A stretch of DNA of 64,000 bases from Prillingera fragicola (taxonomy: Eukaryota; Basidiomycota; Tremellomycetes; Trichosporonales; Trichosporonaceae), in contig BEDY01000002.1 in the NCBI GenBank assembly GCA_002335605.1, positions 1,240,001 through 1,304,000 on the forward strand. Reading direction: 5' to 3'. The translations under genes and the position numbers were made by a program. Shown here in pieces: positions 21,220-30,941 of the stretch (the stretch's first letter is position 1; the number at the start of each line of letters is the position of its first letter). Under the pieces are notes generated by a model. It had not been told where the DNA came from and did not search any database. It saw only the letters and a program-made list of their open reading frames with translations.

Positions 21220-21840
21220 GGCGCTAGGGAGATTAGGCCAAGACCGGGAGGTCCGATAGTCCGCGGCCGCTGTGGCTTCAGGTGGCTGACGAAGCCAGTT
21301 TGGACCCCATTCGCAGATCTGGAACAGAGACTCGCAGTGCTATCCCTCTTGTTGATATGTACCGTTCCCAAAGCTTCTGTACATCTGTTCGAGAGGCAGC
21401 AAAGACACTACCAGGCATCTGATGGTGCTGTAGATGTCCGGTAATTGATCTGCATCCCGTTCATCCGAGAGGAGAGCGACAGGCCCGACGAGGGAATTGA
21501 TTAACGAGACGCTTGTAAAGTCTCTCGCGATCTCTTGAGACGAGAGAGATGGTCGATAGGGTCCATCTTTTGGTACCTGCGTAACCCTCGCCATCCCGCC
21601 TACCAGGGCAGCGGGCGGCGCCAGGATCCAAGAACATGCAGACAGCGTAGAAGAAGAGGCACTGGAATCGATCACAAAGTACCCCCGCTTCCGGCGATCT
21701 GTTTGGTTTAGATAAGAACCGCCCGCCGGGGCTAAGGCGGGCGCCCCCCATTGATTCTCCCGAGGTCGACTTTTGCTCTGCCGAGCAGCCTACAGATAGC
21801 TCTCGGACTATCGGACCAGAGCGTCGGGCTTTGTAGCGCC
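21220..21840. mobile_element. Candidate inverted-repeat-bounded element (MITE or DNA-transposon remnant)
   Basis: GGTCCGATAGTCCG at 21250-21263 is the exact reverse complement of CGGACTATCGGACC at 21804-21817. Farther out, GGCGCTA at 21220-21226 is the reverse complement of TAGCGCC at 21834-21840. The two outer pairs have the same order but different spacing (23 and 16 nt), so the arms are imperfect. Each core is itself a direct pair, GTCCG-ATA-GTCCG, like a paired protein-binding site. The interior has no recognisable transposase. I could not find a clean target-site duplication, so the exact ends are uncertain. Confidence 0.5.
21721..21742. repeat. GC-rich hairpin inside the inverted-repeat element
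   Basis: GCCCGCC at 21721-21727 pairs with GGCGGGC at 21736-21742 across an 8-nt loop. It lies within the candidate element near its right end. Confidence 0.5.
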
Positions 21841-22361
21841 GCTGCTATCTATGCCTCTTGGAGATTTCAGGCCGCCCTGCCCCCCGACCCCATGAGGGCG
21901 GGGGCTCCTGGGCTCTCAGCGATTTGTTGACAGATTTGTCCCCTCGTCCCCCTCCTGTACCCTTGCTGCCCTCGTCCGCGTTCTTCCTGGCGGCACTCGT
22001 CCGCCTGAGCTCTGAGGCCAAGCCTCCTGCCTGCTTTGCCATCACGCAAGGGGCCGATCAGCACAGACCTTGCACCGTGGTGGCGTTTCCCTCGCTGTGC
22101 CCTCCGTAGTCTCGCGACGAGCCGGCCGCGGACCAATACCGAGTCGAGTCGTTCGCAACGTCGCGAGATTGATAGCTGCGAGAAATGTATAAGTTTGATG
22201 CTGGATGGAGAATGTTATCAGACCCAAAGACTGTTTGGCTAACTACACTGTTGATCAACTCACCACTGCTCCATCTGCTATCAGAGCACTACCTAGCACC
22301 GGCTTCAGCGCCAGCGACGCACCTACCTTCCCTCACACGACCCTTCCACTCACCTACCACC

Positions 22362-23345
22362 ATGTCCACAGGCATAGACTCGCTGGGCTTTCCGCACCTA
22401 GTGGACGACATTCTCGCCTACGCCGTCGCGACCGACAGCCCGCGCAGCCCGAACTTGGACCTGCGCCTCGTCTCCCCGAGCCTCCGCGACGCCTGTGACG
22501 CGCACCACGCCCGCCACATCCGCCTCCGCGTCTCCCACACGGGCGACCTCGAGATTACAGGCAGCCATTCCCGCCTCCCAGCACTGTACACCTGGCACCA
22601 GTCTAGTCCGCGCAAACCCGCGTGCCCGACGCTCAACGTGCTGGCGCACGCCGAGGGCGTCGACTACATTGGCGACATGAACCCGAGCGGCCTCCGCGCC
22701 ATGGCCGATGCGGGGATACAGCACGACACGCTCATGCGCCTCCTCGACGGCAATGTGCGGTTCATCGAGCCCGGGCCTAGGGGGAAGTGGGCCCAGCGGC
22801 GCGTCTACGCCTCGACGTCGGCCGTGGGGTCGAGCGTCAGCCCTGCCCCGAACAGCGCCAGCAGCAACGCCGCCTTTCGCTCGTCTGCGGGCAGAAACCC
22901 CTGCGGGAGCAGGCATGTTGTGCACGTCCCCTGCCTCGGCACCTGGTCGCCCGCCTCGCAGCGCCACTTTGCGCACGCGCTCGCCCCGCCCCGCGCAGAC
23001 ATTACCGAGACCGTCTTCCTCTTCACCCACGACCACGACACGGCACACCCTCAGATCGAGCCGCAGCTTGCCTCGCTGCTTATCAAGGCTATCCTCGCTG
23101 CGCTGCCCGGCCGGGTCGTGTTGGTCGGCGCTGCGGCCGAGGCGCGCTGCCTGTATGTCAACGACGTGCTGAGCAAGCCAGAGGGAGAGATCAGGGATGG
23201 CATCATTGCTGCCATGAACGGCTGGATCGAGGTCGAGCCTCTCTGGTGCCCGGCAGGCTGGGGGGTGGAGGAGACTAAAGAGGCGCTCGCAATCATTGAG
23301 TTTTACTCGCAGCGTGAGTGGGCAAGCAGGGGCGAGGTTGTATGA
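22362..23345 (+). CDS. F-box-like protein, lineage-specific, function unknown
   Basis: A single exon of 327 residues. The ATG at 22362 has a good context (CACCATGTCC). The N terminus GFPHLVDDILAYAV...LRLVSPSLRDACDAHHARHIRLRV has the layout of a short F-box-like motif: a proline-led helix, then LRxxSxxLRD and a basic end. Such proteins are often expanded in Trichosporonales genomes (recollection, not a search). The middle is Ser/Ala-rich. The C-terminal half has alternating strands and helices (TETVFLFTHDHDT, GRVVLVGAAAEARCLYV, EALAIIEFY) with no family I know. It may be a substrate-binding subunit for an SCF-type ligase, but that is inference. It converges on another F-box-like gene. Confidence 0.72.
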   Translation: MSTGIDSLGFPHLVDDILAYAVATDSPRSPNLDLRLVSPSLRDACDAHHARHIRLRVSHTGDLEITGSHSRLPALYTWHQSSPRKPACPTLNVLAHAEGVDYIGDMNPSGLRAMADAGIQHDTLMRLLDGNVRFIEPGPRGKWAQRRVYASTSAVGSSVSPAPNSASSNAAFRSSAGRNPCGSRHVVHVPCLGTWSPASQRHFAHALAPPRADITETVFLFTHDHDTAHPQIEPQLASLLIKAILAALPGRVVLVGAAAEARCLYVNDVLSKPEGEIRDGIIAAMNGWIEVEPLWCPAGWGVEETKEALAIIEFYSQREWASRGEVV

Positions 23346-23788
23346 GCAGAGTCGTTGTTTTGGGTTGTGCGCCACGCAGCATGAGATGTCTGGAATGTCG
23401 TCTGCTCGTCGCGCAATGTTTGCTTGTATGTACATTGTGGTTCTATGCATGGGATAGTCGGCTACTAGGCTACAAATAATTCAAGCGTGGGTACACAAGT
23501 GTGAGGCGGCCCAAGCGAGACTGGCGAAGTCAACGCTGGTGCGAACAACAATCTATCATCTACACCGGATTGCGCTGTCCCCTTCCGAGAAAGGCGTAGC
23601 TGGCGAGGTGTGCGTCGTGTACCGTTTATCGTGCGTGTTATCTGGATCTCGGAGGGGGAAGAGCGAGTCTGGCGCATGTGCCGAGATGTTCCGTGGCCTC
23701 GGCGTCTTGTGTCCACACACAAATTCTCTGCTCATACGTACAGCCTAGGGTCGATAGCGGGGGCCAGGATGCCGGGATATCGAGGTAT
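23346..23788. other. Convergent gap between two F-box-like genes
   Basis: 443 bp of 3' flanks. Overlapping short frames on both strands, none supported. No repeat is seen. Confidence 0.4.
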
Positions 23789-24928
23789 CTACCATGGGAT
23801 ATCGTCAAGGCCCATAACAGTGTGCTCATCCTTGGCACGTCCACAAGCCTCACACCGTTGCACATCCCCATACGTCACCCTGCCAATAACCTCGTCCACG
23901 ACTTGAAACGGGACCCCGCGCTCCGGCAGGTCGATGCACAATCCCACACTGACAGCGTTGAAAATCAGGCTCTGCGCCTCCTCGTACCACACCCCAGAGG
24001 TGTCGTCGTCGTCACGGGCTTCTTTGGTGAGGATCCCACCAGTGATCCCACGGAGCTCCCAAAAAGTCCCGTCGTCGTCGGCGTCGGCGTCGCCGAGCAC
24101 AATGCTCGCGTGATCGGCATCACTGGGCAGAAGAGACTTTACGGCGCCCGCAGCTTGCCAAGGGCGGACGCTCCACTCGGGACCAGGTAATCGCACCGCC
24201 GCACGACCTTGAGGGAATAAAAACCGTCCCCGTCCTGGTCCGCCTGGGAAAGAAGGGTGGGGGACGACGTGAGGCGCAAAATCATACACGTTGCGTGTGC
24301 CAGCAATAGCCGGAAGGACCTGATGAACAATGTCGTGAAAGGCGGCCGCGCGCAGTGGCCACGCGGCGCAAAGCTGCGCAATCTTGCGCGCCAACGTGTG
24401 CTGCCCGTCAGTCGTTGCGTCGCGGTGCGCCTCCCACTCGGTGGAGGGGACCAGGCGGAAGGCTGCGCAGAACCGCGTGGGACGTGCTCCCGCCGCTAGT
24501 GCTTCGAGAAGAGGTGGAAGTCGAGGGCGATCATACTGCTCTGGTGTCCAGACACGCAGCTGATCCAGCGCGAATGGAGTTAAAGAGACCGATGTCAGGC
24601 GCGGAAACAGTGCTGTGCCGACGGATTCGGCGGTTGTAGCTAGGGAGACGCACGCACTGTCGGGAGGAAATGCGCGGATGGTGAGCTTGTGCACACGCGC
24701 CAGAGATGACCGACGTCTGACCGAGGTTGAGCTGTCGACACCCTCAAGGGTGAAGAGTTGCCCCGCCCGAGCATTGACTGTGAGGTGATGGTAGAGCAAC
24801 GGGTTGACGACTTCATACGTGTCTGTGCTGAGACGTTGTAGCGCAGCGAGGGTTGCAAAAGCGTTTTCTGCTGCCAGATAGAAGGCAACAATGTGGACAA
24901 TGTCTATGGGTGTCTCCCGTGTTGCCAT
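23789..24928 (-). CDS. Second F-box-like protein, function unknown
   Basis: A single exon of 379 residues. The frame stays open upstream to 25162, but I start at the ATG at 24928 because MATRETPIDIVHIVAFYLAAEN followed by LSTDTYEVVNPLLYHHLTV reads as a complete F-box-like N terminus. The upstream extension is hydrophobic and probably leader. The body alternates Leu-rich strands and helices without a clear repeat. Near the C terminus a CEAC...DEH cluster could bind a metal. It is not obviously homologous to the other F-box-like gene beyond the N-terminal layout. Confidence 0.68.
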   Translation of the reverse strand: MATRETPIDIVHIVAFYLAAENAFATLAALQRLSTDTYEVVNPLLYHHLTVNARAGQLFTLEGVDSSTSVRRRSSLARVHKLTIRAFPPDSACVSLATTAESVGTALFPRLTSVSLTPFALDQLRVWTPEQYDRPRLPPLLEALAAGARPTRFCAAFRLVPSTEWEAHRDATTDGQHTLARKIAQLCAAWPLRAAAFHDIVHQVLPAIAGTRNVYDFAPHVVPHPSFPGGPGRGRFLFPQGRAAVRLPGPEWSVRPWQAAGAVKSLLPSDADHASIVLGDADADDDGTFWELRGITGGILTKEARDDDDTSGVWYEEAQSLIFNAVSVGLCIDLPERGVPFQVVDEVIGRVTYGDVQRCEACGRAKDEHTVMGLDDIPW

Positions 24929-25327
24929 GATGAGTAGCCGCTCTCGCACCTCTTTGATGTCTGGAATGGAAATGGATCTAGGGATCCACGACGGGTTGAG
25001 GCATTTCCCGCCCGCACTGTGCCCGATGGAATGCTGTCGGAGACCAGTAAGAGCAAGACGAGAGAGAGCGAATACAGGGACGGAAACGGACAGAGATGAG
25101 AGAGCAAGAAGTGAGAGCAACAGGGGCCAGCCATTCGGTGGAGGCCGGTCGGATCTCGGCAACTCTCGCCATTGGCGGCGTTTAGCGAGCGGGGTTCATG
25201 TAGAATACACTTCGTCTCCGCCGTGGAGCAACATTCTCGACTGTTTACCTTTGTCGACGACATTATCATTGCGCAACCACCTGCTGGTTAACCTTGAACA
25301 CACCTCCAGGCAGTCGCACTCAACTGC
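24929..25327. other. Divergent promoter gap
   Basis: 399 bp between the second F-box-like gene and the Zn2Cys6 regulator. The first 234 bases continue the F-box frame without a stop but look like leader. Nothing else is recognised. Confidence 0.4.
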
Positions 25328-27434
25328 ATGCCGCCCGCTCAGTCCCAAAAGCGCTCGCCAGAAGACCCAGGGCAGAGCGACACGAGCCCTGGCAAACAAG
25401 CAGACGCAGCTTCATCATCATCAACAAAACGCACTCGCTCAAGGAACGGATGCCTAGTCTGTCGCGCAAGGAGGATCAAGTGTGATCTCGGTGAGTCTGG
25501 TCTTCTAAACCGCGAGACATGCGGCGTGCCCGCCGGTCACTGGCCGCTCGCACTGTCCTGCCCGCCCGCCACCCGTCACCCTCGCACCTGCGGCTGTGCT
25601 CGGCGCTAACCCCGTAGAACGCCCAGAGTGCAAGCGCTGCGTAAACTATGGCGCTGAATGCGTCTACCCCGTGAAAAAGGCGTTTAACGCTGCAGCAGTC
25701 GACGCTGCACTCGGAAGTAGGCATAACCGACCTAGCAACGTTGCGGCTACTGCTGCAGCGTATCACGGAGAGGGAACACCAGGGCCAGAACACTCACCCC
25801 CCTTGCCGCCGTCATCCCATAGTGGTCCAGTCCAGCTGCACCCACCGATCGGCGCGTTTGCGGGGCACAACGACTATGATACTTTGTATCGCCAGGACGC
25901 GCACGGCGGCGGCCATGGGCATGGTAGCCATGGTGGCGAGGCAGCACGACGGGAACCGAGGCCGATCATTGACAGCGTTCAGCCCATGGACCTCGTGTAC
26001 GCGCTCTTCCGCAAGACCAAGATGGGCTCATTTTTCAACAATCCCGTTGATCCGCCAGAATTCTTGTCGCTAGCTTTCCCAGAGCCCGAAGACTTGCGCT
26101 GTGTGAGTAGACTCATCAGAAGTATTGCCGATTAATCGCGATCGAGCAACAGTTTCCAAATGGCACGCTGACACCTCTCCCAGTTCCACCATTGCTTGAC
26201 ATACTCGCTGTCGCTGCTAGTCATCGATGAGGACAACAACCCATGGGTAGAGCATATTGCCCCCATGTTCCTGTTCCCGACTGGAGAGGCTCCGTTGTCG
26301 GTGAATGCACTCAAGCACTGCTTCCTGGCCATTGGCGCCACCCACCTCGCCTTTCTTGAGGCAACCTCGCGCTCTGATGCCGCTGAGCGCACTCTTGAGC
26401 AGAGTCGCAACTACCGTACCACGGCTCTGAATCTGCTTCGCCAGGCCCGCCGTGTACCGGGAGAACTGGGCCACGACGCCTTCCTGGCAGCGTCGCTCAT
26501 GATCACGGACAACGACATTCTCGCAGGGTCCATGTCATGGCGTGAGCCTCTGCGATACGCCAAGGCATCGATTGCACATCGCGGAGGCGCAGGAAGTGTC
26601 TTGTTCGGTTCTCACTGGCGCCAGACACTGGCAAGAAGCGTCGGCAGCCTGATTCCACCGCCAAGTGCAAGGCGCTACCTCATTGAGCACGGCGTCATGC
26701 ACGATATTCTCTCATGCTTTGCAACCGGCGCGGCGCCCTCGGTCCTCGACGCGGATTCAGGATGGTGGGAGGCTCTCGGAACGACAGGCTCGACCGACCG
26801 CGAGTGGGAGTCTGTCGAGTCGCTGGTCGGCTTTGACCGTCCTCTGGTGCGAATCACGTCGACCGTGCTCACGCTCTACAACGACTGGCGCCGCTTCGAA
26901 GCGCACTACCGCCCTCTCACCGAGCTGGACCCGGCCGTTTCGCTCCACTCTCCTGCAGCTCTTGAACGCATGGATCTGGGCCGTCGCCTTGGTGACGTCC
27001 AAATGGAGCTTGCCACCTGGCGCGCCGAAGCACCAGCACGCTACATGTCCCCACGCACAATGATCGGATCCATGACGCTCTGGCACTCTGTGCAGATCAT
27101 CATGCTGCACGACATGCAAAAGCGTGGGCGCGACGATGCCGACGTCCAGTCCTCGGCGGCCGCCATCCTCGAGTTATGCATCGAAGTGGGCGACAAGGTT
27201 GAATTCCTCAACTGGTCACTCCTCATCGGCTGCTCTGTGATTCTGGACCCAGACAAGCGCAACGCGGCACGGAACGTCATTCGCACCTTTGCCGTGCAGT
27301 GCTGTCACGAGCTAGAGGCCACGCGAGTTATTATCGAGGAGATGTGGCGGCGCATGGATGCTGGATACGACGATGAGGCGTGCAATTGGCGAGAGGTGGC
27401 GATTGAGATTGGACGACCAGTGTTGATTGGATAA
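25328..27434 (+). CDS. Zn2Cys6 binuclear-cluster transcription factor (Fungal_trans_2 type)
   Basis: Three exons, 25328-25490, 25618-26102 and 26184-27434, give 632 residues; introns are 127 and 81 nt. The first intron splits the zinc cluster. Joined, it reads C42-x2-C45-x6-C52-x6-C59-x2-C62-x6-C69, with the basic RARRIK loop that contacts DNA. A His/Gly-rich low-complexity stretch (GGGHGHGSHGG) follows at about residue 165. From about residue 190 to the end lies a helical domain (FRKTKMGSFFNNPVDPPEFLSLAFP, CFLAIGATHLAFLEA, ILELCIEVGDKVEFLNW) like the C-terminal regulatory domain of ascomycete and basidiomycete Zn2Cys6 factors. It lies just upstream of the amine oxidase gene on the same strand and could regulate it. 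Confidence 0.88.
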
Positions 27435-28277
27435 TGATGGAGGGGGATACACGGGCCGTGCATGCGGCTCAAAGACGCAGCGGAGATGGCTGCGAGGATG
27501 GAGAGATGCGGGGGCGACTGCTCGTGAGTCACTGGGCATATTATTATGTGGTGTATTCTAGACCCGCAGAATGTACAACTGCAGAGTCCAGCAACCTCCC
27601 TTGTGACACCACGATTCACGTCACAGACGACCCCATAGCTTACGCTCGCCTCGTTATTCATCGCGGAGCGGCAGCGTAATCTCCGTGCGGTATCATCGGT
27701 GACAACACGGACGAACATTGTGATCTTTGCCCACCAAAGACGGACTGGCAAAGCATCTCCACTGGTTTTATCTTGATTTTCCGCGCAGAGTTGATCCAGC
27801 ATTCTGCGCTTGGTGTGCGGGTCTGTTCTCCGGCAAAGCTATGGCTTGTTGGAAGAACTAGCACTTGCGCGTGATCATGGATATCGGTCGATCTCCGCAG
27901 CTGCCAATGATCATCCATGAACACTTATCGTGTGTTCTGTCAGGATGATCTGCGAAAGCCTACTTCTTCCAGGGTGATTATGACATTACGTATACACACT
28001 GGTGCCTCAGTTTAGGCAAATGTTATCTACACTCTAGGGTGGCATTTTGTCACGTGAGATCTCGCTAAACACTGCCTGTGAATGTTTATTCTGGCTAAAC
28101 TGAGATAGACGAGTGGGCGAGCGCTCCATTGGGATCACATGTGACTCTTCCTCGGCATCATCTCCCCACCCACCAGTGTCTCCTTCGCGCTCGTACCCAG
28201 CGCCATATATATCTCGCGCTCTAGGTTACATCCCCTTCCTTCTTCACCAGTCTCCCGACCACGACCAAGAGACAGCA
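27435..28277. other. Gap and promoter upstream of the copper amine oxidase gene
   Basis: 843 bp. GATA-type sites are visible: TTATC at 27925-27929, TTATCT at 28023-28028 and AGATAG at 28103-28108. These fit nitrogen catabolite control by a GATA factor, but such short motifs are common by chance. A minus frame at 27305-27802 is not supported. Confidence 0.45.
28205..28212 (+). promoter_or_regulatory. TATA-like element of the amine oxidase gene
   Basis: ATATATAT lies about 65-70 bp upstream of the ATG at 28278, in an otherwise GC-rich leader and in the right place for a TATA box. Confidence 0.45.
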
Positions 28278-30609
28278 ATGACCATCAAGGACATCACAGC
28301 CGGCGTGGCTGACACGCACCTCAACGCTCCCGCAAAGGGCACCTACCACCCTCTTGACCCCGTCTCCGCCCCCGAGATCACCGCAGCAGTCGCGGCGATC
28401 AAGGCGGCGATTAAAGAGCAGGAGAAGGGCGAGCACAAGCTCTGGTTCAAGAGTATCCAGCTCAACGAGCCTCCCAAAAGGATCCTTGCCCCATGGCTGG
28501 ACAAGTGGCACGCCAACGGCGGACAAGGGCTCGAGCGCCTTCCCCGCCGGGCCACGGCGTTGTTGGGCGTCAAGAGGCCAGACAGCACCACTTGGTATGG
28601 TGAGTATCTTGACCTGTTCTCCTGCCACACTTTGTCTGACAACACGCAGAGTTCACCGTCAATCTCGACAACAACTCGATCGAGTCTGCCACTCAGACCC
28701 CGACCCACCTCCATGTTCCCCCCGACATGTCCGAGATGCTCGCCGCAGAGAAGGCACTCCTCGAGCACCCCGAGTTTATCAAGGCGATCGAGAAGCTCCA
28801 GCTTCCCAAGGGTGCCACTGTTGTGGCTGACGGATGGATTTATGGTGAGTTGACGGGCGTAGTGTCACCTGGGTACAACCCTGTCTAACACTGGATTAAT
28901 GTTGATTGAACAGGTGCCGATGATTATGAGCGTCAGAACCGCTACACCCCCTTCATGGTCTACGCCAACATGACTGGCAACCCCGACGTGTGCCACTACT
29001 CTGCGCCCCTGCCTCTGGTCCCCGTCATGTCGTCGGACGACTTCTCTCTCGTCCGCATCGACTACACCCCCATTTTCGGCACTGGCGAGAAGACAATTCT
29101 CGACCTCGACGGCCCCTTCCCCTGGGACGTCTACGTTCCGAACGAGTACGACCCCGACCTTGTCGCGCTTGAGACGCCTCTCCGTACCGATGTCAAGCCC
29201 TACCGCGTCGTCCAGCCCGAGGGTGCTAGCTTTAGCGTCAGTGGACGTGTGCTCAAGTGGCAGAAGTGGAGTCTCCACATCAGCTTCAACTACCGCGAGG
29301 GTCTTGTGCTCAACGACGTCCGCTATGACGGCCGTAAGCTCTTCTACCGCATGTCCGTCTCGGACATGACTGTCCCCTACGGCGACCCCCGTGCTCCCTT
29401 CCACCGCAAGCAGGCCTTTGACCTCGGCGACGTCGGAGCCGGTCTCACCGCCAACCAGCTCCAGCTTGGCTGCGACTGCCTGGGCGAGATCATGTACCTC
29501 GATTTTGACCACCTCGACGTTTCCGGCAAGAACCTCGGCATGAAGGGTGTTGTCTGCATTCACGAGCAGGACGACGGCATCGGATGGAAGCACACCAACT
29601 ACCGCACCAACAAGGCCGCCGTCGTGCGTTCGCGCGTGCTCATTCTCCAGACCATTCTCACGGTCGCCAACTACGAGTACATCTTTGCCTGGAAGCTCGA
29701 CCAGTCGGCTGGTATCCACCTCGAGACCCGCGCCACCGGTATTCTGTCCACGGCCACCATCCTCCCCGGAGAGACTTCGCCTTACGGCAACGTCGTCTCA
29801 CCCGGTGTCCTCGGTACGAACCACCAGCACATCTTCTGCGTCCGTATCGACCCCCAGATTGACGGTGACAATAACACGGTCGTGCAGGAGGACTCGGTTC
29901 CCATGGCTTACGACAAGACCAACCCGCCCGAGGACAACCGCTGGGGTGTCGGTTACGTTGTCGAGAAGACTCCCATCACCACGGCTGGCTTTGCCGATGC
30001 CGCGCCTCACAAGAACCGCGTCTTCAAGATTACCAACCCCAACAAGCTCAACCCAGTCTCGGGCAAGCCCGTTTCGTACAAGCTTGTGCCTGCTCCTTCG
30101 CAGCTCATGCTCGCCCACCCCGACTCGGTGCAGTATGCTCGTGCAGAGTTTGGAGAGCACCACCTCTACGTTACGCAGCACCGCGACCAGGAACTGTACG
30201 CTGGAGGCAAGTGGACCAACCAGTCGTACGGCAACGCCGAGGGAATGAGGACCTGGGTCGGTCGCGGCGACAACACCGACAACGACGATGTTGTGGTCTG
30301 GCACTCCTTGTAAGTTCCTTCTAGGACATCATTTTCTTCAGTTCTCTTCGCTAACTTGTTAAAAGTGGATTGACACACAACCCGCGAACGGAGGACTTCC
30401 CCATCATGCCGTGCGAGACCCACATGATTTCGCTGAAGCCGAACGACTTCTTCAGCAAGAACCCGTCGATTGACGTGCCCCCTTCGACCCAGGCGTTCAA
30501 CCAGTCCAAGCTTTACACCAACGGCGACCACGGAAACCACATGCAGGGATCTGCCGCGGTTGAGGCTGGCGCCTCCGTCAACAACGGTAACGGCTCGTGC
30601 TGCGCTTAG
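28278..30609 (+). CDS. Copper (topaquinone) amine oxidase
   Basis: Four exons, 28278-28599, 28650-28844, 28914-30309 and 30366-30609, give 718 residues; introns are 50, 69 and 56 nt. The enzyme oxidises primary amines to aldehydes with release of ammonia and hydrogen peroxide. The cofactor site is N425-Y426-E-Y (Y426 should become topaquinone). Copper ligands are H476 and H478 in NHQH and H642 in GLTHNPRTEDFPIMP. The catalytic base is D342 in AFDLGDVGAG, where the usual following Tyr is Val. There is no signal peptide, so it is cytosolic or peroxisomal, and the end GSCCA is not a standard PTS1. Its likely role is use of amines as nitrogen source, which fits the GATA-like sites and the neighbouring regulator. 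Confidence 0.94.
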
Positions 30610-30941
30610 CAGCGGTGAAGGAACGATGAAAAGGGAGACACTGTTGGTCTCGTTGTACAGTACTAGTAGCAGAGTCAATAGCAGCATGAATCGAATTCGC
30701 ATAATCCTCTTCATCGATCACTCGTCTAATCGCGCTATCCATGCAACGCAGCAGCTGCAACGGCGAACACAACCTTGCCGAGAGAGTCGTTGGAGCTAGT
30801 GCAGGTGCCACACAGTTCCGTCCAGGCCCTCCACTTGTCTACCACGTGTACGTATATATGCTTCCGCTCGCCACTCGGCCGACAATGTCTCCCAACTTCT
30901 GTCTGGATGTCACTCTCCCTGTCCAACTTCCACACACCATC
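30610..30941. other. Gap between amine oxidase and CIA30 genes
   Basis: 332 bp of 3' flank and promoter. A TATA-like stretch (GTATATATG) occurs near 30851-30859. No gene is supported. Confidence 0.4.

Larger units (their letters stand above)
20757..22361. other. 1.6 kb gap containing an inverted-repeat element
   Basis: No supported protein gene. Minus frames 21340-21675 and 21461-21751 lie inside the inverted-repeat element listed separately and have no domain I recognise. The right part (about 21850-22361) is the probable promoter and leader of the next gene. Confidence 0.45.

Noticed and set aside
21340..21751. Minus frames inside the inverted-repeat element as a transposase remnant
   Set aside because: No DDE-type or other transposase motif is visible; the frames are short and Arg/Pro-biased.
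22398..23450. 350-codon minus frame opposite the first F-box-like gene
   Set aside because: It is the antisense of a GC-rich coding exon, with Ala/Arg/Val-biased composition and no domain.
24929..25162. N-terminal extension of the second F-box-like protein with a hydrophobic segment
   Set aside because: The F-box-like motif starts right after the internal ATG at 24928, so the open upstream stretch is more likely leader sequence.
28865..29719. 284-codon minus frame opposite the amine oxidase
   Set aside because: Antisense shadow of a strongly coding exon carrying all active-site residues.
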